From Heterocephalus glaber (taxonomy: Eukaryota; Chordata; Mammalia; Rodentia; Bathyergidae): DNA of 64,000 nucleotides. Position numbers and translations under genes: made by a program. This document shows, one piece after another, positions 36,467-49,118 of this stretch (within the stretch, counting starts at the first letter, position 1; every line of letters begins with the position of its first letter). Location: positions 21,761,246 to 21,825,245 of the forward strand of contig NW_004624732.1 in the NCBI RefSeq assembly GCF_000247695.1, in the 5' to 3' direction. The notes beneath the pieces are model-generated. The model was not told the DNA's origin and made no database searches. It saw nothing but the letters and a program-made list of their open reading frames with translations.

Positions 36467-37451
36467 TTTTTTTGAAGCAAAACATTTATTGGTACATTTT
36501 AGAGATATATAATGGATAACATTCATCTCAGGGAATTTGTACCTGTACAGGGTATATCTTACTTCTTCTTTTTTTTCCCATTCCTCTCCCCTACCTTCAA
36601 CCTCTCTTCCTCTCCTTATTTACAAAAGCTTTGTTTCCATTTATTCTTTGTATTCTCTTTTTTCTTGTCTCTTCTTTCTTTTCCTGCTCCCTTCTTCCTT
36701 GTTCCTTCTTATTTGAACTTTTCCCCCATATTTCTCAATGTCCATTACATGTTTTGCTCCGTATTTACACTTTGGGTTTATTATACCAGAGAAACAATGC
36801 AGTATTTAAACATATGGGTCTGATTTATCTCACTTAAGAGTATGGTCTGAATGCGCAACAGTTTAGCTAGAAATGTCTGAAGCTTTTCATTTTTTGTGTC
36901 AGAGTAGTACTTCATTGTATAAAGAAACCACATCTTTATCCATTCATCAGTTGATGGCATTTGGGCTGTTCCTCATACAAAGGATTAATATATAGACTAT
37001 ATAAAGAACTGAAAAATATCAGATACCCCCAAATTTAAATGCCCAATCCAAAAATGGTCATCTGAAATGAATAGACACTTCTCAGTTGAAGAACCACAAA
37101 GACCAAATAAATATATGAAAAATGTTCAGTAGCACTGGTCATTTCAGAGATGCAAATTAACGCAATGCTGAGATTCCATCTCACTCCAGAAAGAATGAGT
37201 TTTATCAAGAAATCAACCAATACAAATGCTGTGGGGCTGTGAGGAAAAGGGAACCCTTCTTTACTGTTGGCAGAAGTGTAGACTAGTGCAACACTGTGGA
37301 AATCAGTATGGAGATTCCTCAAAGAACTAAAACTAGAGGTTCCATTTGACCCAACCATTTCCCCTCTGGGTACCTTGTTAAAAGAAGGAAAAGCATCATA
37401 TTACAGTGATATATGCAAACCATGTTTACAGTGGCACAATTTGTAATACCT
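36467..37451 (-). mobile_element. L1 with 5' inversion (twin-primed) and exact target-site duplication
   Basis: 36467-36978 is the L1 3'UTR and ORF2 end in antisense. 36980-37451 is the preceding part of ORF2 in sense (gagattccatctcactccag, aatcagtatggagattcctc, ggcacaatttgtaatacc). The inverted part ends at ...cacaatttgtaata and the forward part starts at about aacagcccaaatg; in intact copies these lie some 15 bases apart. An exact 10-bp duplication, ccaaaaatta, flanks it at 36,457-36,466 and 37,452-37,461. Confidence 0.9.
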
Positions 37452-37461
37452 CCAAAAATTA

Positions 37462-38410
37462 CTCTCCAAAAGTTGACCCATGGGCACTAATGGGGAAGAG
37501 TACATAAAAAAGAAGATAAATTCCTGAAATGTATGAAAGGATAAAAGAAGAAATAAAAAACCCTGATCACTAAGATATTCAACCAGCTGAAAGATGATAT
37601 ACCTAAACAGATAAGAGACATAACTGATAAAATGGCCAATGACATCAAAGAAAACATAAATAATAAATTGGATGAGTCAACCAAGTTGAAACAAGAGATA
37701 AATGATCATTTTAGTAGAGAATTAGAGACTGTGAAAAGATATAAAACAGAAATCCAGTACATAAAAATTGTATTGATAGTATAAGCAGCAGAAAGTGCCA
37801 ATACAAAGAAAGAGTGTCAGAACTAGAAGAAAAGGTGGATGTGGGTAACTAGATACTCAAAGATACCTGAAGAAAATGAGACCATCAATAAGTCAAAGAA
37901 AACCATGTGAGGATCTATAGATGTTAAAGAAAAATTAGAAGATAACAGATGAGGAAAAATTAATTTACCAAAATCATACCAGAACAATTTTCAGTTTTGG
38001 GTATAAAATCCAACTTGTCGGTAAATGAGACATATGAAACCCCAAATGGCCATGATTTGACAATATTTTCTTCACAACACATCATAGTTAAAATTCGTGA
38101 GTCCATTTCAAAGATAGAATTCTAAAAGCTGTTAGAGGAAAGCAACAAATAACTTACAAAGGCAAACTTATCAGACTTAACACTGATTTCTCAACATAAA
38201 TGTTAAAACCAGGAGATCTTGTACTGAAGATTTTCAAGCTTTAAAAGGAAACAACTTGCAACCCAGATTAATTCATCCTGCAAAACTATCTGGTAAAGAA
38301 AAGGCATTCCATGACAAAGAGCACCTTAAGAAATTCATGTTCATCAAATCAGCACTACAAAAATTAATCGAAGAAATCCTAGACAGAAACAATGAAGTGA
38401 AAACATGAAA
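37462..38410 (+). pseudogene. Old L1 ORF1, sense
   Basis: Sense text of the coiled coil (gaaagatgatatacctaaac, gccaatgacatcaaagaaaa, agtgtcagaactagaagaaa), RNA-binding domain (aaaatcataccagaacaatt, cacaacacatcatagttaaa) and C-terminal domain (caacttgcaacccagattaa, ccatgacaaagagcacctta). Several stops and frameshifts. A functional copy would give the trimeric RNA-binding protein of the L1 particle. It is followed at a normal distance by the ORF2 start. Confidence 0.8.
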
Positions 38411-39061
38411 GACCCTAAAGGAATAAATACATCAAGCAACATGAGCAGTTAAGTGAAAGGGAAAAGCTAAGGAATCAGCAACAAGAAAATAATGCAATGA
38501 CAGGAATCACTGAATACCTTTCAGTAATAACTCTCAATGTAAATGGTCTTAAATACCCAGTCAGAAAAACACAAATTGACAGATTGAATAAAAAATCTAG
38601 AGCCAACTGTACCTTGTCTATGAGAAACACACCTCATTAGTAAAAAAACACATAAACTGAAAATCAACATGTATAAGGCAATAACCCACTCAACAAGAAG
38701 CCAAAAGCAAGGAGGAGGAGCTATCTTATTTTCCAAGAAAGTACACTTCAAAGCAAAATTGATCGGAGGAGAACAAAAATTATTACATGCTTGTAAAGGG
38801 GATAATTCAATAGGAAGAGATAACAATTGTAAATATACATGCATTAAATGGTGGCATATGAAAGTTCATCAGACAAATATTATTAGACATAAGACATCAG
38901 ATAAACATCAACACAATCATAGTGGGTGTGAGGAGAAAATGAAGTACTCCCCTACCAGGTACACAGACAACATCATTTCTTAGAGGAAAAAAGTGTAACT
39001 TAATAAAATAGAATTTAACTTATTTGGGTGGCTGATGACATTTCAAAGAGATAGAAATTTA

Positions 39062-39152
39062 GGGGCCAGGGATTTAGCTCAGTGGTTCTGCTGCTTGCCT
39101 TACAAGTGCAAGGTCCCGAGTTTGATCCTCAGTAACAAAAAAAAAAAAAAAG
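39062..39152 (+). mobile_element. ID SINE
   Basis: Sense ggggccagggatttagctca, core ttgccttacaagtgcaaggt, B-box region gagtttgatcc and a poly-A tail. The duplication agatagaaattta (before) and aaatagaaattta (after) flanks it. It is inserted in the old L1 ORF2. Confidence 0.92.
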
Positions 39153-39984
39153 AAAGAAATAGAAATTTAACTTTTAAAAAGGAGAACTTAGTTCAACCTG
39201 TCAGGCATCCTCATTTGTCCCTTACTTCCTAATCTCCCTTACACACATTTGAACTGAGACCTCTGTATTGAACCCCAAATATCCCTGGCCCAGGGCTGAT
39301 TCTTGGATTCATGGCCTGGGTATACTATCACTGGAAGCAGTACATCTTTACTTTAAATTTTCTTGTGGCTGGTTATTTTTTTTTCTTTTTGCTACAGGTC
39401 TTCATTGACCTAACAATGCGGAATTTAAATACCCTACTATCACAAAGAGTTCAAACACAAAAGATTAACAAAATAAACAAGTTGAACCATGCCTTTGAAC
39501 AAATAGACATAACTAATATCTACAGATTGTTCCACCCAACAATAACAGAACATACATTTTATCAGCAGCACACAAAAAATTCTCTATCTTGGACCATAAA
39601 TATTGTTTATATAAAAGAAATTAAATATTCTCAGCCATATTATCAGGAAATAGCACAATGAAACTAGACAGCAATGGCATAAGAAATCAAAGAAATCATC
39701 ACACACATGAATATTAAATAATAACAATAGTTTACAGAACAAATCAAGGAAGAGATTAAAATTTCCTAGAATAAAATTATAATATCAGCACAACATACAA
39801 GAACTTATGAGACACAAAGTGGTGGTAAGGCAAATTCTTTAGCTGTGATGATCTCAGAGTAGGCCTAAATAAATAACCTAAATTTGAACCTCACAGTCCT
39901 AGGAAAGTGAGAGTATTCCAAATCCAAAACTGGAACAAGTAAAGAAATTATAAAGATCAGAGTAGAAATTAATGAAAGTGAGAT

Positions 39985-40079
39985 TGCTGGGGATTTAGCT
40001 CAGTGGCACCACACCTACCTGTCAAGTGCAAGGTCCTGAGCTTGATCCCCGGTTCTGCAACAACAACAACAACAACAAA
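39985..40079 (+). mobile_element. ID SINE, first copy of a tandem pair
   Basis: Sense gctggggatttagctcagtg, core cctgtcaagtgcaaggtcct, B-box region gagcttgatcc and a tail of (AAC)n. It is preceded by gaaagtgagatt. Confidence 0.9.
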
Positions 40080-40081
40080 TT

Positions 40082-40167
40082 GGGCCAGGGATTTAGCTCA
40101 GTGGTTCCAGCACCTCCCTAGTTCCATCCCTGGTATCAACAAAACAAAACAAAACAAAACAAAATAA
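40082..40167 (+). mobile_element. ID SINE, second copy with internal deletion
   Basis: Sense gggccagggatttagctcag. The core between cacctccc and tagttccatcc lacks about 18 bases of the usual element. The tail is (AAAAC)n. It is followed by aaagtgagact, matching the sequence in front of the first copy. Confidence 0.88.
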
Positions 40168-40234
40168 AAAAAGTGAGACTAAAATCACAATACAAAGAAT
40201 CACTGTGTCAAACAGTTGTTTCTTTGAAGGAGAG

Positions 40235-40688
40235 ACAACAGTTGTTTTATTACTTTTCTTATTTGGGGGACAAAATACTCCCAAATTAAAAGAGAAAAGG
40301 TTTGTTTTAGCTCACAGTTTTTAGAGATTTCATAGTCAGCTGGCTCCAAGGCAGGGTGATATGGCAGAGGACTATGCCAAAGGAGAAACAATCTATAATG
40401 TGGCAAGCAGGAAGCAAGAGCAGTGAGCCTCCCTTTCTCTCTTACTCTACCCAGGGTACAAGCCTTTTTTCGGTGACACTTGCACCCAGGATGGAGCTTC
40501 TCTTTCTTCAGTAAATCCACTTATTCACATCCAGAACTATGTTAATTCCAATCAGTGGACTAATATAGTCCCACACAGCTTTCTTCCCAGTATCTCACAC
40601 CCTAGATCCAGCCAGCTCTGAAAAGCCCCATCTATGACCACATTAGGTTTTGGTGGGACATCTAAATGCAAGCCATAGAAACATGCTT
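40235..40688 (-). mobile_element. MaLR-type solo LTR, antisense
   Basis: The plus strand reads gaaaaggtttgttttagctc, gatttcatagtcagctggct, ccaaggcagggtgatatggc, then ccaatcagtggactaatata, gctctgaaaagccccatcta and gacatctaaatgcaagccat. A complete antisense LTR inside the old L1 ORF2. Confidence 0.75.
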
Positions 40689-42650
40689 AGGAAAACATAC
40701 CAGTAGAAAGAAAGAAAAGACCAATATCAATGCAAGTAGAAATGAAAATGACAAAATCATGATGGACACCACTGAAATCCACCCAAATTGTTGTGGCTAC
40801 TTTAAAAATCATTATTCCAATAATTTGAGAATTTAGAAGAAATGGACACATTCCCAGATTTATGAATTATCAAAGTTGACCCAAGAAGATATAAAATGCC
40901 TGAACAGTCCAATAACTGGCAATGAAATGAAGCAATAATAGAAGTTTACCACGAAAGAAAAACCCATGACTGAATGGATTCAAAAGTGAATTTTACAAGA
41001 ATGTCAGGGAAGAATTAATTTCAATTAATGCCTCAAAATCTTCCATGAAATTGAAAGTTATGAAACAATGGCAAATTCATTCCTTGAAATGAGCATTATC
41101 CTGATATCAAAATTGGACAAGAAACCAAAAAAAAATTACAGAACAATTTCCTGAATGTACATATAGGCAAAAATCCTTAATAAGATACTAGTAAACAGAA
41201 TAGGGCAAATCATTCTGAAGATCATACATCATGACTAAGTTGGTTTTATCAGGTGTGGAAGATGCATGAATCAATAAATGTAGTACAACATATAAACCAA
41301 AGTAAGGATAGAAATCACGTTCCTCTCAATTAATGCAGAAAATACCTTTGACAAAACCCAACATCCATTCTCCATGAAAAGTTTGATGAAAATTGGCATA
41401 CAAACATCTCTCTTTAAATTCATAAAAGACATTTATGAAAGTCCCCTGCCAACATCACACTAAATGGAGAAATGCTGAAAGCATTCCCACTAAAATCAGG
41501 AATAAAATAATGTACACTCTCACCACTCCTGTTCAATATAGTGTTCAGAACTTTAGCCAGAGCAATTAGGCAAGAGAAAGAAATAAAAGGGATTTGAATA
41601 GGAAAGGAAGAAATCAAATATCCTTATTTGCATATGGCATCCATAAACGTCCACCAGAAGACCCTTAGAATTTATAAACAAATTCAGCAAAGTGGCACAA
41701 TATAAAACATTCACACAAAATCAATAGTATTCTTGTAATCCAAGAATAAATCCACTGAGAAAGATATCAGAAAAACAATCATATATTCACAATTGCTCCA
41801 ACAAAATTGAATATTTAGGAATTAACATAACCAAGGAAATGAAGAGCTCTTGCAGACATAGACAAGGCAAAGAGTTTCTGAACCAAATCCCAATTGCACA
41901 AGAAATAATAGTAAGAATAAACAAATGATATTGTATTAAATGTTTAAAAATCTGTGTAGTAATGGAATCAAGTAAAAGAGTGAAGAGACAACCTACAGAC
42001 CAGGACAAAATATTTATCAGCTACCCTCAGACAAAGGACTAACATCTGTAATATATTAAGAACTCAAAAAATTATACTCTGCACAAAAGATCCAATCAAA
42101 AAAGGGACAACTGAAATGACCATAAACTTCACTGAAGGATAAATTCAAATGGCCAATAAATAAAGAAAAAAATGCATCTTTGACCATTAGACAAATACAA
42201 ATCAGAACACACTGAGATTGCACCTTACTCTAAAAAGTATAGCTCAAAAACCAAGGACTCAAAAAACAACAAATGCTAGCAAGAATATGGGAAAGGAGGA
42301 AATGAACACTTCTACATTGTTCTTGGGAATGTAAACTACTTCAACCACTTTGGAAATCAGCATGGAGATTGGTCAATAACCTAAAAATAGAAATTTGATT
42401 TGACACAACTATACTTCTTTTGGGTATCTTCTAAAAAAAGCTAGAAACATCATACTACAATGATGCATGAATACCTATGTTTATAGCAACACACTTCACA
42501 ATGGGTACATCATAGAAGTGGCCTATGTATCTGCCAACAAGTGACCAGGTAAATGAAATGTGCTTTGAATATATAAAATAATACTACACAGCTATAAAGA
42601 TGGATACATTTGAGTTATTTTTTAGGAAAATGAACGGACATTGAGAACAT

Positions 42651-42957
42651 ACCACTAATTAAAATAAGTTAAGCACAAAAAAATTGAATTTTGCATATTT
42701 TCTCCAATATAAGAGAACTGCAATATAATTAGTGTAAAAATCAAAATTAAAAAGCTATGTTAAAAAGCAGCAAGGTAGAGGTAGACTCTGTAGAGATGGG
42801 AGGTGATCTGGTGAAACAAGGGAAGAGAAGAGGGAGCAAAGAAGCAAAAATATTCAAGATGTGATACATTTGTGGATCCATCCAAAAGTTGAATGTCAAT
42901 CACTATGTATCACAACTATATACTAATAAATTTAATTTTAAAAATAAATGAATTAAA
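42651..42957 (+). mobile_element. Old L1 3'UTR, sense
   Basis: Follows ORF2 with a weak purine stretch (gggaagagaagagggagcaa) and ends taataaatttaattttaaaa. It lacks the strong G-rich tract of the younger copies, so it is a different, older subfamily. Confidence 0.7.
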
Positions 42958-43663
42958 GGAAAAATGATCAAAAGTGAAATTCTGAGTAAAAATAATTTTG
43001 AACATGTACTCCAACTTAAGTGTGACATCCATGTTTGTTCAAAATGCCATTGCAATAAATAGTGCAATTCTGTTACAAATATACTTTCTGAAAAGAATAC
43101 TTGAGGATGTACTTCTGTTACCCAAAAGTAGCAACCATGACAATGAGCTGTGTGGGCTCTCATGTTAGAATTAAGGGTAGAAACAACAGGATTGCCACTG
43201 CCAATAATTCTGGAAAAGCATCTCAATCCAGAGCCCTCCATAGCAGTATTTTTTTCAGAATGAAAATGGAATTAACTCAATAGTACAGATAAATAATCAG
43301 TGTTGTAAGGTACTCATGAGATAGAGAATAAAACAAATCAAAGAGAAAATTATATATTTAAGGGAAACTACCATAGGAATAAGAGGAAAGTACAAGAAAT
43401 TTGTCATTCAAAGTATAACCCCACGGTGTTATATTCTGAGTACTGAATGAAGTGAAAGGAAGCTCGAAAATCCTTGAAAACTTTTCGATACAGTGATTAT
43501 GACAGAGGTTATTTATTTCATTTGTAGAAAAGTTAACTTAATCATAGCAATCTACTTGTCTGTTTTATAAACACTATATAACAGTAGAATAAGTCAAAGC
43601 TTAATGATTTTCTTCTGTTAAAATGTAGAACACATAATTATGATTAGAAGTGCAAATAGAATA
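42958..43663. other. Unassigned sequence between two L1 elements
   Basis: About 700 bp without a family I recognise and without a gene. Confidence 0.5.
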
Positions 43664-46600
43664 ATACAATTTTAAAATTTTTTTTCCTTAAATTCTTTCA
43701 TGGGTACATTTTAGATATACAGTACGTTTATATTTATCACTGGGTACCTGTACCTGTACATGATGTATCTTGGTTCTTATTATTTCCCCATTACTTGTCC
43801 ACCATTCATCCCCTCCTCCATTCCTTATTTACAAAGGCTTTGTTTGCATTTTTTCCTTTTATCATAGATTTTCCTTTCCCTTCTTTCCTTTCCCCTTCCC
43901 CTTCCATTTCCCCTACCACTCTGTACCTTTTCTTCCTATTTCAAGTTATCAATTATTCATTTTAATCCTTATTTACACTTTCAGTTTCCACACAGGAAAA
44001 ACTATTCGTTACTTACACATGTGTGTTCTACTTACTTCACTTAAGAGTATGGCCTCAATGTGCATCCATTTAGCTATAAATGTCTCTACTTTGTCATTCT
44101 TAGTGGTTTAGTAGTACACCATTTTATAAAAAATACTTCTTTATCCAGTATCCAGTTGATGGGCACTTGGGCGGTTTCCAAGCTTTAGCTATTACAAACT
44201 GTGCTGCTATAAACATGGGTGGACATATATGGCTATTGTATGATTCTTTTAATTCTTTTGGGAAGATAAACAGCAGGGGGATACCTGGGTCAAATGGGAC
44301 CTCTAGGCTTAGTTCTTTGAGGTATCTCCATACTAACTTTCACAGTAGTTGCACCAATTTGCATCCCCACCAACAATGGAGAAGAGTTCCTTTATCCCTA
44401 TAACCCGGCCAACATTTTTATTGGTTGATTTCTGGATAGCAGCCATTCTTTGTGGGGTGAGGTGGAATCTCAGTGTTGTTTTCATCTGCATCTCTCAAAT
44501 GACCAGTGAGGTTGAACATTTTTTCTTATGTTTATTTGCTGCTTTTGCTTCTTTGTCTGAGAAATGTCAGTTCATTTCAGATGCCCATTTTTGAATTGGG
44601 TCTTTAAATTTGGGGGTGTCTTATTTTTTTCAGTTCTTTAAATATTCTAGGTAGTAGTCCTTTGTCTGAAGTACAGCTACTAAAATTGTTTTTGCAGATT
44701 GCAAGTTGTCTCTTAGCTCTGTTGGTGGTTTCTCTTGGAGTGCAGAAGCTTTTTAGTAAGATGAGATCCCAGTTGTTTACTCTTTGTGCTAGATTCCATG
44801 CTACTGAGGTTTTGTTCATAAAGTCTATTCCTATGCCAGTGTCTTCAAGAGTTCCATCTAACTTATCTTCCAGCAAGTGTAGTGTTTCTGTTTTAATATT
44901 TAGATCTTTAATCCTCTTCAATCTTAGGTTAGTGCATATTGATAGATATGAGTTTAGTTTTAATGTTTGGCAGTTTAAAATCCAGTTTTAACAACAGCAT
45001 TTATTAAATAGGTTATCTTTACTCCAGTGAGGGTGGTTGGCTCCTTTGTCAAAAATGAGGTGGCCAAGTATGTCTGGACTTGTTTCTGCCTGCATCTTCT
45101 AATCTATTCCATTGATCCTCAGACTGTTTCTTTGCCAGTACCATGCTATTTTTATCACTGTAGCTTTGTAGTATAGTTTCAAGTTGGTGATTGTGATACC
45201 TCCTGCCATGTCTCTGTTGCCTAGAATTGCTTCTGCTCTTCTAGGTCTCTTCAGGCTCCAAATCAATTTTTGGATTGTTTTCTCTTGTTCTATGAATATA
45301 TTATTGGAATTTCAATCAGCATTGCATTAAATCTATATAGCAGTTTTGGAAGTATGGCCATATTCACTATATTGGTTCTTCTTTCCCAGGAACAAGGGAT
45401 GTCTTTCCATTTCCTTATATCCTCTTCAATCTTTTTTCAACTGCTATAGTTTTCATTGTAGAGGTCTTTTGCTATCTTTCTTAGATTGATTCCTACATAT
45501 TTCATTTTTTTAGATGCTATTTTAAAAGGAATTGTTTCCCTAATTTCTCTCTCAGTGAGTATATTATTTGTTTACAAGAAGGCTATTTTTTTTTTTGAGT
45601 GTTGACCTTATATCCAGCTACTCTACTGAATCTGTCAATTAAGTCTAGAAGTGTTTTGGCAGAGTTTTTTGGGTCTTGTATGTAAAGTATCATATAGTCA
45701 CTGAATAATGACAATTCAACTTCTTCCTTTCCCATCTTCATTCCTTTTATTTCTTTCTCTTTTCTAATTGCTGTGGTTAATATTTCCAGAACTATATTGA
45801 ACAGAAGTGGTGATAGTGGGCATGCTTGTCTTGTTCCTGATTTTAGCATGAAAGTTTTTAGTTTTTTACCATTTAGTTTGATGTTGGCTGTTGGTTTTTC
45901 ACAGATAACCTTAATCAGGTTGAGATAAAGACCTTCTATTCCAATTTTCTGTAGGGTTTCTATTGTGAATGGGTGTTAGATTATGTCAAATACTTTTTCT
46001 GCATCTATTGAGATGATCATGTTTTTTGTCCTTGCTTCTGTTAATATAGTGTATTACACTTATTGATTTACATATGTTGATATATCCTTGCATCCCTGGG
46101 ATAAATCTGACTTGGTGAGGGTGCATGATCTTCTTGATGACCCTCTGTATTCGGTTTGCCAGTATCTTGTTGAGGATTTTTGCATCTATGTTCATTAGGG
46201 AGATTGACCTGTAATTCTCTTTTTTGGTTGGGTCTTTCCCTGGTTTTGGAATCAAAGTAACACTTGCTTCCAGTTGATTTGGAAGTACTGCTTTCCTTTC
46301 AAATTGATTGATGAGTTTACAGAGTAATGATAGAAATGATGATAGTTCTTCTCTAAATGTCTTGTAGAATTCAGCAGTGAAGCCATTAGGACCTGAGCTT
46401 TTCTTTGTTGGTAAATTTTTAATTATGTTTTCAATTTCACTCGTTGTATTTCGGGTTTTTAGAATTTTTATATCTTCTTCATTTAACTTTGGCAATTCAT
46501 ACGTATCTGGGAATCTGTCCATTTCTTCTGTGTTTTTCATTTTATTAGAGTACAGGTTCACAAAGTACATATTGATGATCCTCTGATTTCTGCTGGATCT

Positions 46601-46696
46601 GTTGTGACTTCACCTTTTTGATGGATTTGAGCCTTTTCTTTCCTTTTTTTGATAAGGCTGGCTAAAGGTTTATTGATTTTATTTTTTTTTTTTTTT

Positions 46697-46807
46697 GAAA
46701 AACCAACTCTTTGATTCATGGATTTTTTGTATCATTCTCTTAGTCTCCATTGCATTGATTTCTCCTCTGATCTTTATAATTTCCTCCCTTGTATGAGCTT
46801 TGGGGTT
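46697..46807 (-). other. L1 ORF2 segment duplicated across the gap
   Basis: The text gaaaaaccaactctttgatt and following recurs at 46,935-47,045 with about 92 percent identity by eye. The copy to the left of the gap is probably a contig end taken from another L1. Confidence 0.7.
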
Positions 46808-46907
46808 NNNNNNNNNNNNNNNNNNNNNNNNNNNNNNNNNNNNNNNNNNNNNNNNNNNNNNNNNNNNNNNNNNNNNNNNNNNNNNNNNNNNNNNNNNNNN
46901 NNNNNNN
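46808..46907. other. Assembly gap (100 N)
   Basis: Exactly 100 N inside L1 ORF2; a placeholder of unknown true length. Confidence 0.98.
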
Positions 46908-48077
46908 ATTGTTGTCATTGCAATTTTTTTTTTTGAAAAACCAACTCTTTGATTCATGGATTTTTTGTATCATTCTCTTACTCTGCATTGCATTGATTTC
47001 TGCTCTGATCTTTAAAATTTCCTCCCTTGGACAAGCTTTGGGTTTGTCATGCTCTGCTTTTTCTATGAGGTTGAGGTTCAGTATTAGGTTATTTGAGCTC
47101 TCTCTGTTTTCCTAATGTGGGCATTCACTGCTATGAATTTCCCTTGTAAGACTGCTTTCATTGTGTCCCATAGATTCCTGTATGTTGTACTGGTATTATC
47201 ATTTGCTTGTAGAAACTGTTTAACTTCTTCTTTAATTTCCTCTGTGACTCATTGGTTGTTCAGAAGAGTGTTATTCAATTTCCATGTGTTTGTGGGGGTT
47301 TTGCAGTTTCTTATGCTATTTATCTCCAATTTTATTGCACCATGGCCTAATAATATATAGGAGGTAACTTCATTTCTTTTGGATTTAAATATGTCCTATG
47401 AGCTACCATGTGCTTTATTTTAGAGAATGACTGTGTACAGCCAAAAAGAATGTATATTCTGATTTTGTGGTGTGGAACACTCTGTAAACATCTATTAAGT
47501 ACATTTATTCAATAGCTTGTTTCAATTCTCCAATTTCATTGTTAATTTTTTGTCTAGATGATCTGTCTATTTGTGATAGTGGGGTATTGAGGTCCCCCAC
47601 TACAGTTGTATTAGGGCTCATGTGGTTTTTCATATCCACTAATATTTATTTTGCATAGTTGGGGGTATTTTATTAGGTGCATATATATTTATGATTGTCA
47701 CCTCTTCCTCCTGGATTATTCCCTTCACAAGGTTGTAGTGACCATCTTTGTCTCTCTTATTTAGTTTTGGTTTGAAATCTATTTTGTCTGCAAATAAGAT
47801 TGCTACCCCTGCTTTTTTTCTGAGTTCCTGTGGTGTGGAGAACTATTTTCTATCCTTTTACTTTCAGTTTATTAATTTTTTTCTGAGTTAGGTGTGTTTC
47901 TTGTGTACAGCATGTTGTTGGATTTTGCTTCTTAATCCATTCTGCCAGTCTGTTTCTTTTGATTAGTCAATTGAGGATATTAACATTGATGATTATAATT
48001 GATAGATACCAACTCATCCTTGTCATGATATTTTATTTTTGTTGGCTCTTTTATTTCTTATATTCCCCATTTCCCTT

Positions 48078-49118
48078 CAGTTTCTTACCTTGCCTGGTAG
48101 CTTTCCTCTGTTGGGCCTCATGGAGTTATGACCCTCATTGTTTTTTTCTATGATGTTGTTTAGATTTGCTTGGAGTGCTGGTTTGTTGTTGATTAAATTT
48201 CTCAGGTGTTCTTTGTCATGAATGTATTTAATTTCCCCACTGATTTTGAAAGATAATTTTGCAGGATACAACAGTCTAAGTTGGAAGTCATTTTCTTTTA
48301 GGGCTTGACATATTTCACTTCAGGCTCTCCTTCATTTGAGGGTTTTTGTTGAGAAGTCTGCTGTGATCCTGATGGGCTTTCTTTGGTATGTAGTTTCTTT
48401 TCTCTAACTGCTTGTAGGATTTTGTTCTTCCATTGGGTTTCTGGGATCTTCACTATTATATGTCTAGGTGTAGATTTTTTTTGATCATGGCTAGTTGGAG
48501 TTCTATATGCCTCAATTATCTGTATGTCCAATTCTATACCTCTTTCTAGGAAGTTTTCTACTATTACTTCCCTGAACAGTTTTTATTTTTTATATCATTT
48601 GTACTTTCTCCTGCTCTTTTGTGGACTCCTATCAGTCTTGTGTTATTCTTCTTTGCATCATCTAGCAGTTGCTGGATTTATTTTCCATGGTTCCTTACTA
48701 TTTTTAAGAAATCTCTGTTTTCATGGTTACTAACTGCACTCTTGTCTTCTACAAATGGTATTCTATCTTCAAGTTCACTAAATCTGCTATGAATATTTTC
48801 AATGGAATTTTTAATCTCCTGGATATCTGTTTGAACCTGTTTTGTGGATTTCATTTCTTTCCTATGTTGGGTGATCATGGTTTCAATTTCTTATGCTGGA
48901 CATTCATGGCTTCTAACATGGTTCTGAGCTCATCTATTTTTTATCTGTTTCTGTTCTAGAGCCTCTAATCATGTATTTCAGTCTGCTCACCATCTCTGTG
49001 TTTATCTGGGAAATTATTTCTGTTTTGAATATTGGTAGAGCATCATTCATCTGTTTTGTTATTTCCTGTGCTATCAGTTCAGTGTGTCCAGGTGGTTGAT
49101 TATCAGACTTTTCCACCT
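48078..49118 (-). pseudogene. L1 ORF1, broken
   Basis: Four short frames on the minus strand follow the order of ORF1p: N-terminus (48,934-49,116, with QITKQ-type leader and ISQINTEM), coiled coil (48,678-48,878: IQEIKNSIENIHSRFSELED), RNA-binding domain (48,298-48,531: IIEAYRTPTSHDQKKSTPRH, VKIPETQWKNKIL) and C-terminal domain (48,077-48,271: YPAKLSFKISGEIKYIHDKE). The domains are typical, but frameshifts separate them. Start chosen at 49,116-49,118 because the family N-terminus begins there. Confidence 0.88.

Larger units (their letters stand above)
38515..42650 (+). pseudogene. Old L1 ORF2 (endonuclease, RT, C-terminal domain), sense, interrupted
   Basis: The endonuclease start is seen in cagtaataactctcaatgta with aatggtcttaaataccc, and in a frame at 38,669-38,983 whose residues around KQGGGAILFSKKVHFKAK match the endonuclease family. 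A second endonuclease part lies at 39,395-39,980. RT follows at 40,690-41,650 (aatttcctgaatgtacatat, taatgcagaaaatacctttg, ccactcctgttcaatatagt), then the C-terminal domain to about 42,650. Insertions in it: an ID (39,062), an ID pair (39,985-40,167), an LTR (40,235-40,688) and unassigned sequence (39,170-39,394). The copy cannot encode a working reverse transcriptase. Confidence 0.8.
44030..47990 (-). pseudogene. L1 ORF2 (endonuclease and reverse transcriptase), broken
   Basis: Reading on the minus strand: endonuclease N-terminus near 47,990-47,780; Z and RT region; a 194-codon frame at 45,986-46,570 with RT-type residues ([34 protein letters not shown]); an 88-codon frame at 45,583-45,849 ([23 protein letters not shown]); then the C-terminal domain to about 44,030. 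The first frame ends in a frameshift just before the ISIDAEK block with the first catalytic Asp. The usual FADD box reads FSDY, which replaces the second Asp of the catalytic pair. An active copy would nick DNA and copy L1 RNA at the target; this one cannot. Confidence 0.88.

Noticed and set aside
44604..44921. Open frames on both strands in the 44.6-45.0 kb region
   Set aside because: They are remnants or shadows of L1 ORF2, not separate genes.
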